Positions 23,211 to 35,200 of a DNA stretch of 64,000 bases are shown piece after piece. The notes under the pieces are model-generated. The model had not been told where the DNA came from, made no database searches, and was given only the letters and a program-made list of their open reading frames with translations. Position 1 is the stretch's first letter. Each line of letters starts with the position of its first letter. This stretch comes from Micractinium sp. NFX-FRZ. Its lineage: Eukaryota; Chlorophyta; Trebouxiophyceae; Chlorellales; Chlorellaceae. A program made the position numbers and the translations under genes. The stretch lies in assembly GCA_029339195.1 (NCBI GenBank), contig JAPTJF010000034.1, positions 1 to 64,000 on the forward strand. The letters run 5' to 3'.

Positions 23211-26200
23211 CTGCAGAGGGACGAGGGAGACAGGAATTGTGGCAAGAGTAGAGGAGACATGGGGTTGATTAATGAGGCAGAAAGTCAGCACGGACAGAGG
23301 CTGTGGCTCAGCCAAACAGGCATGGCCGCCCAGCATGCGCGTGCCCTCTGCACTCCGAGGAGGCAAGGGGTGGAGGACTCCGCCCACCAAGCGCACCTCC
23401 AGCACCGCTGAGAAGAGCGCCTCGGTCTGGCTGTTGAGCAGCGACAGCTGCGCATTGCCATGCATGGCGTAGAGCGGCGGGGCGTCCGGCGGGAAGGTCT
23501 CGATGAACGCCCGCATGCTGTCGTAGTCAGCGGGAGGCGGCGGGCGGAAGCCAGGCGCAAGCTCCAGGACCGGCTGCTCCAAATCCAGCGGTGCCTGGGC
23601 AGGTGGCTGTGCTGCCGTCGGCGGTGCCACTGGCGCCGGCGGCGGCGGTGCCGGGACACTGGCGGGTGCATCCTCAGCAGCGCCCTCGCCTTCGCCCTTG
23701 ACTTCGTCCTCGCCAGCAGCCCCTGCTGCAGCCTCGGCAGCAGCCTGAGCAGCCTCAGCGGCCGCGGCGGCGGCAGCCTGTGCCTGGGCGGCTGCCTTGT
23801 CAGCAGCAGCAACCTGGGCAAGGGCAGCCAGTGCAGCCTGCTGGGCGGCAGCGTCCATGTTGCCGGGCAGCAGCTCCTGGCGGATCAGTGCGTCCAGGTA
23901 TGTGTTGATCAGGCGGCGATCATAGTCGTCCACCACGTGGCCGCCTGGAAGAGGAAGGGCAGGGCCCAGCCGGGTGCAGCAGGTTGATGCTTGCTGTGAG
24001 CTTGGATGCGCAGCAAGGATTGGCAAGGCCACAGCGGGACACTGTTTATGAACTGGGGCTGCAGGCCAGGTAGGCCACACCCTGCTGCCTTGCCAGGGCC
24101 TCTCGCTGCTCTGCCGCCTCATCTACCAGTCCCACCTGCCACCCAACCCCCACCCCGACCCGCTCCCCTACCCACCATAGAACACCTCTCCCAGCAGGTA
24201 GCGCAGGTCGGCCCAGGGCACCGTTGGCTTGCTCTCCACGTAGTTGTAGATGACATCGCCACAGGTGGTGAGGTCGCCGGTGTTGAAGGAGTAGGAGCGG
24301 CAGTAGCCCAGGCCGGAGCCACCGCCGCCGGAGCCAATGCCTGCAGGGGAGGGTCGAATAGTTTGGGAATTGGCGCAGGGCAGCATGACGCTGGCAATGT
24401 CGACTTGCTGTCGGGCATTTCAGCCTCAACTGACATGCAGGCACTGCCAGCTCAGCACAGCACAGTGGCACAGCACAGGACGGGGCAGTGGAGGCTGCTC
24501 ATGCGGCCGCCGGCCGCACCTGTGCCGTACTTCTTGCGCCCCAGCAGCACGGAGTGGAAGAAGCAGAGGCCGAAGCAGATGGCGCGCAGCGCGGCGCGCT
24601 TGGCAGGGGTGGAGGCTCGGTCAAAGAACTCGGGTGGGAAGGCGGCCCAGGCGCGCCGCATGTTGGACTTCATGTCTGTGGGGGGCTCGTTGCTGATCTT
24701 GATGCAGTTCTGCAGGGGGGCACGGCACAGCGGGCGGGCAGGGGCAGCGGGCATGGTGAGGTGTGTGATCCAGAGGGAGGCAGTGTGTTGGGTGGAGCGA
24801 GGGGCAGAGTGCTGCGCCGACAAAAAGCAACACGGCGCGCACGAATGCACCAACTGGGAGCCCCCCCCCAGTTGCAAGGAGGAGGTGGTGGGTGTGGCAG
24901 CTGTGCACCCGGGCTCCACGTGGTGCCAGCAGCACACGCTTGCCTGCAGGATGCCCTCGGGGATGATGCGGGCGTGGGGCGCGCCGTTGATGGACTCGGC
25001 CGAGAAGAAGCAGCGGAAGTCCTGCAGGCACGGGGTGAGTGAGCAACAGGGGAAGGTCGGGTGGTGAGGGAGAGGAAGAGGCACACATGCACATGGGCTG
25101 CAGGCCCATACATCCGTGTACCATGCGCTGCCTGCAGGTGGTCGCAGCGCCGGTGAGTGGGTGGGCTAGCGCTGCCCAGGCACAGGCACGGCCCTCGGGC
25201 AGGGCAGCCCCCCCCCCCCACCTTGTGTGCGCTCTCCGCCGCCATCTCCAGCTTGCGCTCCAGCTTGGGGATCCACCCGGCCATGAGGTGCACGTTGTCC
25301 AGGAACAGCCAGCCGCCCTGCAGCACGCAGGCAGGCACAGAGGCAGAGGCGCCGCCATCAGCGGTGAGCACAGCACACATGGCATGCCACCCAGCGGCAT
25401 CTCCCACCGGCCCTCCTCCACGCCCCAAAGCCCCTGAGGAGCTCCAGAGGTGTCATCAATCGGCACTGAGTGCATGCTACGCCCCCCTCCTCTGCGCTCA
25501 AGCCCCTGGAGAGCCTATGAGTGCACCAACTCGTGGTATTGGGAAATGCTTGGCCTGAAACCCACCTCTGCCATGTACTTGTCCAGCAGGCGCTCGGCGG
25601 GGCCCTCCTGGCCCTGGCCCATACTGAGCACCGCAAAGTTGCCGCGCTCAACGGACTTGCCCACTGCAGAACAGCGAATGTAATCGAGAAATTGTAAAGC
25701 CGCATGCCACCTTGAGCTAGCAAACAAGGTGAAGAGGCACAGAGGCAAGCAACTGGCTGGGCAGGCGCAAAGTGCTGGTAAGGGAGCGCACGTACCGGTG
25801 CGGGCGTAGGCCTCGATCTGGGCGCTGGGGGAGTAGCCAGGGAAGAGCACGAAGAAGATGGGGGTGGCGGGGGAGCCTGCATGGGGGGAGCCAGACAGAT
25901 ACTGATGGTGAGGCACTGGCAGCGGCAGCGGTACACACACAATGGCGGCAATGTTGTTTCAGGCTGGGAGTCAGTTCCTTCAAGAAGTCCCCTTCCTGGT
26001 TCCAGCAACAGGATAACTCACTCTCAGACACCACAATGCGTGCGCTGAAGGGCTCCTGGTTGACGTACTGCGAGCCCATGGCGCGCTCGCACAGCGCGCC
26101 CAGCGCGGCGGGCATGCGGTCGGGCTTGAGGGCGCGCAGGATGAGTAGGCGGCGGAAGTCGGACAGCTTGCCCCACTCGCCTACAGAGTGGACCAAGGGG

Positions 26201-29200
26201 ATGCACAGGCAGGCGGGGCGGTCAGCAACCTCAGCACCTGCTGCCTAACCCTCGGTCTACCATTGCCAGACTGCCAGCAGCACCGGTTGCCAATCACATT
26301 CACGTCACCCCCGCACCGCCATGCCCGCCCACCCCTGTCCTTCACGAGCAGCTCACCCGGCATGGGCGTCGCCTCGGGCGCCTCGCTGCCCGCCCACCGC
26401 TCCCACTCGTCGCAGTTCTTCTCCACGTCCTTGACCAGCGCAGCCAGGGAGGGCAGCTGGGCCAGGGGGATCAGCGCCGCCCACTGCGCCTCCGTCATCC
26501 ATCGGGCCAGGTCATCCGACAGGGCGGGAGGGGCGGCGGCGCGGGGCCAGCGGCACAGGTGCTCAAACTCGCGGGCGTCGATGGTGCCGTCCTGGGAGGG
26601 GCAAGCGGGAGGGGGTGCCGAGGGTCGGGGTGTTATGTAGCGCAGGGCAGCTGACGTGAGCATTCGGGGCGCAAGTTGTTGGCGCGTGGTGGTGTGTTTG
26701 GGGGACCATCAATGCACAGGCACGCAGGTCGTCTCGCACGCAACAACCCACCACGCCGCCCCACCCGCCCATCCCCACCTTGAGCAGGATCTGGGTGGTG
26801 AGCAGGGTGGTGAAGACGAGCTTGTCGCGGTCAAACAGGCCGCGCTGCGTGAAGGCAAACACGGTGTAGGTGCAGGTCTGCAGCAGCGCCGCCAGCCGCG
26901 CCTCCAGCTGCTCTGGAGTGAGCTCTGCCACCTCCTCCTCCTCAGCATGCATGCCAGGGTGGCCGTGGCCGTGGCCGTGACCGTGGCCCTCGCCCTCGTG
27001 GCCGTGCCCGCCCGCCATGGACAGCCGGGGCCCGCCCATCACCGACAGCCGGCTGTGGGCAGCCGCCAGGGTGGCTTCGCCAAACACCGAGGCGCGGTGG
27101 CTGCCTGAGCCGCTGCCGTCGCCCAGCGCCGACTGCCGCACCCCGTGGTGGTGCTCGCCCACGTGGCTGGAGCGCACGCCGTGGCTGGTGCTGCGCCTCG
27201 CCATCTCCAGCACCTCCTCAAAGTTGCCCGCCTGCCCCGTCTGCCGGCGCACCAGCTCAGCGAGGGAGACGCGGTCCTGGCCCTTGCCGCCGCGCGCTTC
27301 CCGGGCTGGCTTGCGCCGCCCGCCGGGGGCGGTGTCGATGCCGCGCTCAAACACGTCCTGCCAGGGGCAGGGGGAGCAAGCAGAGCAGACATATTAGAGA
27401 AAGATAGGGGGTGATAGAAAGAGGCGTGAGGAGCATGCGGGGCACACAGATTGGCGGCCAGCCTTTCAGCAAGCTGGCTGCCCAGAAGGGTGCCTGCCCA
27501 ACTTCCCCCAGGCTGCGCGGCAGCAATCCTTCTCTGGTCTCGCTCTCACCAGGAGCCCGGTCATCGCAACCCCCACACAAACCCACGCACCACGAAGGAG
27601 TTGAGGGAGTACTGGTAGAAGGCGTGCATCTTGCCCAGCGAGTTGAGCAGGAAGAAGAGCTGCGCGCCGCGGGCCGCCACGCCGCGGTACACGTTGCGCG
27701 CCTCGTTGATGCGCACCTCCGTCTCGCGCGCCTCCACCACCTGCGGGGAGCAAAGGGGATGAGCAGGCAGGGGCTTAGGCCGGGCAGAGAGAATACTGAG
27801 GAGTGGGAAGGGGAGGTGGAACGGAGAAGGGGAGGTGGGACGGCGGGGAGGTGGCGCAAGGCATCCATCCGCCTGTGTGCACTGACATGCAAGTGCTCCC
27901 GCCCTGGGACACAACCTCCCCTTGCCTTTACTCCCCCGCACCTTCTCGCTGATCTCGTCTGCCAGGGCCTTGGACTCTTCCAGGCTGACGATGAGCGCCT
28001 CGTCCTCGGTCAGGTCGCCCTGCGCCGCGCTCAGCTTGGCCAGCAGGCCGTCCTCCAGGCTCTTCAGCTTGATCGTGAAGTCGGAGTTCTGAAGGGGATA
28101 AAGGAAGATGAAAGAAAAGAAGAGCGCACAGGCGCTGATGGGCAGGTGAGGAAGCCAAAAGAGGCCTGGTGTCTGGAGAGCAGACGTTTGGCAGGCACGG
28201 CATTGAACGTGCAGGCAGGGGTGCCTTGGCGTGCAGTGCGGCACAGCATCCGACCCACCTGCACGATGAGCGCGGTCTTGGCCTCCTCCAGATCAGCACG
28301 CTCCCTGCAGGCACACATTGGAGAGGTGGGCACAGGCGGTGCTGGTGGCATGGCAACGAACCTGCAACTGCAAGGTGCATTTTGCTTGCTGCCGCACTCC
28401 TTTAAAAAAGGGACAGACACTCCAACTCCCTCATCCTCTGTCTCCCGCCCCAGCTCACTTGTTCACCACCAGCGCCAGCAGCTGATCCTCCAGGCCGTGC
28501 TCAGTGACAGTGAAGTTCACCAGGGTGCACTCTGCCTGCACCTCGGGCGGGAAGTGCGGGCTGCAGAGGGAGGCAGCGCAAGGCAGAGGGCAGCAGGGCG
28601 GCACAGCACGGAGGCCAGTTAGCAACGAGCCATGCCGTGCACTCAACGACCCAATTGATGGTGGGGCAAACCACATGCGCCGCCCAATTGCTACCATGCC
28701 GCCCGACTGTTACTGTTGAGACCACTGCTAACTGAAACCAGGCTGCCACCCCGGTCCTCATGTGCAGGTAGGCACTCACGCTGACAGCTTGGTGTGCAGG
28801 ATGAGGCGGAAGTTCTTGTTGTACTCCACCTCCTTGTCGCCCATCTTCACGTACAGCGCACGGCCCTGCAGGAAGGGTGAGGAGGTTGCAGTTGAAGCAA
28901 GCAGGCAAGCATACTACGAGCTGGGGAGGCTGGAGCAGCAGCGTGGAGGCAGCAGGGCCTTTGCCCGAGGCACTGACGCCCAGCACAGTTCCCAAACACT
29001 GAGGAGGCATGTTGTGCGCTTGCCTTCTTGAAAGTGGCGCGCGTGATGAGCGGAGTGAGCACGGCGTCAATGCTTTCCCCCATGTTCTCAATCAGCACCG
29101 TCTGGCCCTGCAGGCAGCAGGCGTTGGGCATAACAGCGGCCCAGAGGAGCCCGTCAAAACTGTCCTGAGCTGGCAATTTAGTCCAATGCTGGCAATGATG

Positions 29201-32200
29201 TCAGTGCTTCACATGCGGTGCAGTCATCTGCCAGTCGTTGCAGCCCATCGAGCAGTGCCATCCCCTGCCTGGTGCACTCCTCATGGCAACAGCAACGAGT
29301 GCCCGCTCACCTCCCCCATGGCCTTCTCCATCACGCGCAGCATGTCGGGAGCGCCCATGCGCACAGACACCAGCCCGCGCTTTGCCTCCCGCTCCTTCAC
29401 CCAGGAGATGCCCTGGAGCTGCGGGTCCAGCATCAGCGGCCAGCGCTCTGCATGGCGGGGCAAGACAGGTGCACAATAACAGAGGCAAGGTGCCGAGGTC
29501 AATGGCAGGATGAGAGGGGCTCGGTTTGTTTGCACCACATCAATCCAACACCTCGGCTGCTCAACAGCTGCTCCGACAACTTTCCAGGCAGCCAATCATG
29601 CTACGATGCCCTGAACTAGCAAGACCACCTGCCTCACCCCGGCCCCACACCCCTCCATGCACCCTACATGAGCTCCCGCCCAGCCTCCCCCCGCACCGGA
29701 CCCTCCCTGCCGCCTGCATTGCCTCCTGCCCAGCCCCTCCCCCCCCACACGCACCTGAGCTGGTCAGGATGGCGCCGTTCTGCACGGAGGTGGGGTCGGC
29801 CGGCAGGCCCTCCCGCACCCACCCAGCCACCACGGCATCGTCCACCAGCAGCTTGAGCGGGTCGGACAGGCCGGGGCTCATGGGCACGCCGCGGCTGCGC
29901 AGGAACTTGAGCCACTCAGCAACCAGCATCTCCCTGCAGGCGCCGGCACAGGGAGTGGCGCAGCCGGGAGGGGGGGACACAGAGTGTCAGTCTTCAGCAC
30001 AGCAATTCATGGTGCACCGCATGGTCCATGCTGCACAGGACAGCACAGCACAGCACGACACGGCAGGAATGGAACACTGAAGCACAGCGCAGCACAAGCT
30101 TGGCACCCCATACCCACACCTGAACCAGCACCCGCTCTCTCATCACCTGAACTTGTTTGAGAAGGGTCCCGCATACGTGACGAATGCTGCGGACAGCAGC
30201 ACGTCGCCGGTGAGCACCTGGTAATCCTTGCGCAGCTGCTCCACAGTGGCAGCCCACCGACCGCCCTCTGCAAGTCGATGCCAAGCCAGGAAAGTTGGAG
30301 GTTGCATCAATTGTTTGCGTGTGGGAGAAGAAGGGAGAGACTGAAGCTACGGCAGGCAAAGAAGGCTGTTGATGAAGCAAAGGCGAAAGCAGGGCCCCGC
30401 ATCCAGCAGCATGTCTTCATCAGGCCCAGCAGGGCGCACCACATCCACACCCCACCACACGGAACATGCTCCCACCTGAGGCCAGCGCTGCAATGAGGCG
30501 GTTGGCCAGGCCCAGCTTCCGCTGGCACGCCTCCGCCTGCGCCACTGCCGCGTCCTTGTCGGCCACAGCGGCAGCGTAAGACTCCTCAAGCGCCGCCAGC
30601 TGCGCATTCAGGGTGGCCACCTTCTCCCGCACCTCCTGCAGCTTGCTGTTGGCGTCCTCCAGCTTGGCATTGGCTGCAGCGGGGGAGGCAGGGGGGCGGT
30701 GCGTTAAGAACAAAAGAGAAACGGCCCATTGTGTGTCAGCTTGGCACTGGCTGCAGGAAGAGGCAGGGGGGCGGTGCTTTTAATGTAGAACAGACGATGC
30801 ATGTCAGGAGCCAGGGAGTAAGGTTGGTGACGGGATGGAGAATGCCTGTGTGCCACAGTACGAAGCAGCACGGCGCAGCACAGCACAGCACAGAGCATCA
30901 TAAGCATGACTTGCTGCCCTCACTCCTGGCCCTCCCGCCCACACCCACCCTGAGCCAGCTCCTGCCGCTTGGGCTCCACGGTGCTCCAGACATCGTAGTA
31001 CGACACAATGTTCATGGCCCACTCGCACAGGCCGGCGGCGGCCTTGCTCTTGGCGGACATGGCATCCTGCAGGGTGCGAGGTGCGCGTGACACCCGTTAG
31101 CCAGATGGTGTGGTGGTTCTTTCCCCACATTACTTGCACAATCAAGCTGTGCTGCTGAACCACTCAAGGTATCCTCCTGCCTGCCTGCATCCCGCAGCCA
31201 ACCGCTTGCTTCAGCCGTAGCAGGGCTGCTTGTGCCCTACACGGCGGCGTATCTGCACAGTGCAGCCTCCTCCCTCGCCCCACCTTGTTGAAGTGCGGCA
31301 GCTCCAGGTAGGAGCGGCAGGCGTCCACGTTCTTCTGGGGCACCTGGCCGGCATCAATGGTAGGCTTGAAGGACTGCAGCATGTGAGGGAGTGGGAGGAA
31401 AGACACCCTATCTCATGAATTGCTTGCAGGAGTGCAGTGTAGCAGCGGGAGGCTTGAGCAGGGGCAGCAGGGAGCACAGCCTTCCCCATTGTGACACATC
31501 CACCAGGAGCCAGCACCACCACAACTTCCTCTTATGCCCTCTCACCTTCAGCCGGCCCAGGAAGCTGTCCACGTTGTTCATCACCTTGACTGCACAGGGG
31601 GGGCGGGAGGGGCGGGGACACATTGACGACAAACCGTTTAGCATAACAGTTACTGCAGCTGCCAAGCACACACGCACTGTTCATTCTGCCAACAAGCAAC
31701 TTGGCTGCCACGCGGTGGGTGCAGCAGTCCACGGCCCGCCCAGCAGCTTGAATCGTTACCCGCCCAGCCCACCTGCAGCCCCCCAGCTCCTGTCCTTGGG
31801 CACGTTCTCCAGCAGGCACAGCACCACTGCGGTGATGTCGTCCACACCGGCGGGGGGCTTCTTCAGGCTCTTCAGCTCGCCCAGGTCCTGTGGGAAGGGA
31901 GGGCAGGGGAGGCAAGAGCAGGCAGGGGGGTGGCAATGAGCGCACAGCGCAGAGCGTTACCGCCCCGTAATTCAGCACAGCCCGCACCTTGCAGAGAGAT
32001 TTCTTGGATCATAAATGCCCAGCTGCTCTGCATCAAGCCCTCCCCGCCCTGCCACTCACCTTCTTGTTCAGCGTGTCCAGAGCGGCCTCAGCCTTGGCCA
32101 CCAGTGGCTCCGCCGCTGCCAGCTCGCTCTCGCAGCGCGCCTGCAGCTCCGCCACCTCGGCTGCGATGGCGGCGCAGGCGTCGGCCTCCACCTGGGCAGC

Positions 32201-35200
32201 CGCGTTCTCGGCGTTCACCTTCTCCTTCTCAACGCCCACCTGCAGAGAGTTCAACACAGCACAGGCGGCCAGCCCAGCATCCAGTGAGCAAGGCACGGGC
32301 ACAAGACATCCACTGCGCAGAGCCTCGCAGGCCCTAGGGCGGGAGGCGGCATGTCGAGGAGGGGCTCACAGCACAGCGCTTACTCCCAGCTCACGTCCCC
32401 CCGCTTTTGGCTTCTGTGCGCACCCCTGCCAAGTTCCCCAGCCCACACACTGCCTCTCTGCGCCCCCCACCATGCCCCCACCCAGTTCACCCACCCACCT
32501 CCTCAGCAAACTTGTTGGCCGCCGACACCTTCTGCTCCACCTCCAGGCTCATCACGCGCGCCTGCTCCACCAACACGTCCACGTCACCCTGCGTCTTGCG
32601 CAGCTTGGTCAGCCCGTTCTCCAGCCGCTCGATGCTGGACTGCACCGCCTGCCGCTTGTTGGCCTGCGTTCCAAAGCGGGGACAATCGAAACATGGCATC
32701 AAAACAAGATGCGTGAGGGAATGCTGTAGCTCTGGATGTCGGAGCATGGCACAGCACGGCGCAGCATGGCACAGCGTGGCACAGCATTGCGCACTCACCA
32801 GCAGGCTGCGGTAGAGCTTGATGAGCTCCAGGAAGGTCTTGGGGGTGGTGTACACGTGCCTGCAGGTCAGAGATGCATCAAATTGCATCAGATGCAGATT
32901 CTGCATGTGGCCAAGGTGTCTGCTCGCCTCCCGGCTGCCTGCCCCACAGACAACCCCCCACACGATATCCTGTGCCGGCCTTGTCCCCAGCCCCAAGACG
33001 GAATTGCCCAGCAAAAATCGCCACCACAAGCAGCCCACTGCCCTCTGTCCCTCCCGCCCCGCCCACCGCACCTGCGCTCCGCGCGGTAGTACGCCTTGCA
33101 CATGGCCCCCACCGAGGCGAAGGAGGCGGGGATGAACTCGGTCACCGCCTTGCGCACCTCCTCCCCGCTCAGCGCCTCCGACCCCTCAAAGTGCAGGTCA
33201 CCCAGGAACTTGGCGGCCACAGAGTGCAGCGACGCCTCGGGCCTGCGGGGCCACAGGGGCAGGCGGGCAGAGGGGGCGAGTGAGTGGGCGGGCGGATGAT
33301 GGGGGAAGGGGAGGGGTGGGACTCGGGTAGAGGGGCGTGAGCGTGCAACGACCTGTTGACAACTTGTAGGAGCGCCGCCCATCCCCCTGCCCTACCACAG
33401 GCACCCCTGCACTGTCGTATTACGGATATAATGGGGCTTTCCCCTGCCCCGGCCGCCACCGCTCACCAGGGGTGGAACCAGTCGATGACAGTGGAGTTGA
33501 CGGTGGCCAGGAAGCGCTGGGAGCGGACGCGGAAGGCGTCGCCCACAGGGGAGCAGGTGAAGCACATGTGCAGGTTCTTCTGGACCTGCACAAGACACCA
33601 GGGAAGGCAGCGCGCCAGTGTTTGGATGTCAGAAGAAGAAGAAGGAGAATACGCCCTTGGGCGTGGGTTGAGGAAGCCAGCAGGGGTATGGACGGACCTC
33701 CATGGTGCCCCCCCCCCCCCCCCGCTGGCTACCGAGTGTTTGGATGTCAGCATAAAGCTACCTACCTCGCGGTCCTAAGCTGGCTGGTCGGGTGCCTGCT
33801 CCATCTCCCCACTCCCTCCACCTGCCTGCCTGCCTGCCCCTCCCGACCCCCACCCCCGGCTCACCCGCTGGATGAAGATGCGCCAGCAGACCTCGTTGGT
33901 GTCGGGCAGGCCGCGCGCCTTGGCCTCGCCCCGCATGGCGTTGATGATGTCGTCCCTCTCCTCGGGAGGGAACTGCAGGAGGGGGGATGAGGGCGGTGGC
34001 ACATGAGGTACGTCAGGTAAGGCAGGCGGTAAGGTGAGGTGAAGTGAGGTGAGGTGAGGGGAGGGGAAGGGAGGGGAGGAAGCCCAAGCACGGACTTGTA
34101 TGCGCAAGAGAGGATGCCCTTAGCCCTTGCCACAGTGCCCTCCTGCTCCCAGCAGCCCATCTGCCCGGCAATGGGGGCCGAGCTCCTCACCAGGTCTGGA
34201 ATCTCGCCGCTGGAGAGCAGGTCGTTGATGAAGACCATCTGCAAGGGAGACGAAGGGTCACCAAGTATGGCACGTCACTGCGTCCAGAATGTGCCCGAGT
34301 AGTGCAGCCTGGGTGTGCAGGCGCAGCCGCGAAAGTGCAGCCATCCTTATGCTTGACATGCTGCCCACGTCTGCCCACTCAGTGCATTCGCAGAGCAAGT
34401 CCAGGTCCAACCCAGCACCACAGCTGCCAACCACACGCACCATCTTCTCGTCCACCAGCTGGGTGTCGCTGAACAGGAACATCACGCCCTCGTCCTGCAG
34501 GCAGTGAGTATCAGGACGGGGGCAGGCTCAAGGTCCAGATACAGTGCCACGCGGCACGTTTGCTGCAGGGACCCAGAGAGGGCAGCCTTCACTTCAAATA
34601 AGCTGGCACGGGTGCCTGTTCGCTCAAGCTACCCATCAACCGCCACTCGCCTTCTCTGAGTCTCCCAACACACTCCCATCTTGCTAACCCCACACGCACC
34701 TTAAGCCCCGCGCGGCGGTACATGCGCTGCAGGTCCTCTGCAAAGTTGGTGAGCGAGTAGGTGCCCGAGATCTGCACCGTCTCGCAGGCGTAGCCGCACA
34801 TGTGGGCCGCCAGCCGCGCCAGGCTCTGCTTGCCGGAGCCGCCCACGCCCACCAGCAGGGCGTGGCCCCCGGGGTTGCTGATGATGCGGGAGATGCGGCA
34901 GATGTGGCGCACAGCGTCGTCAAACAGCACCAGGTCCATCACTGCAGGGTGAAGGAGATGTGAGTGGGGGGTTGCCAGGTCACACAGGACAGATGAAGCC
35001 AGGGGGTGTGAAAGGCTGAATGCAGGCACCGTCCGCAGGGAGACGAGGAGGCACTGTGGGTGTTCTTCCTGCACTCAACCATAGCTCAATTTCTCCTTGT
35101 TCTTGAATGGCAGCCGGGATTAACATCCCGGCAGTAAGCTGTGCGAGCTGCAGCTGACACTTAGTCAGCTTCTTTCCTTTGTGCCGTACCCGCATTGGTG

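Noticed and set aside
22983..24122. 379-codon - strand ORF seen as a separate protein
   Set aside because: It joins dynein exons 92 and 93 read through an intron. Splice phase and flanking dynein motifs show it is part of the heavy chain.
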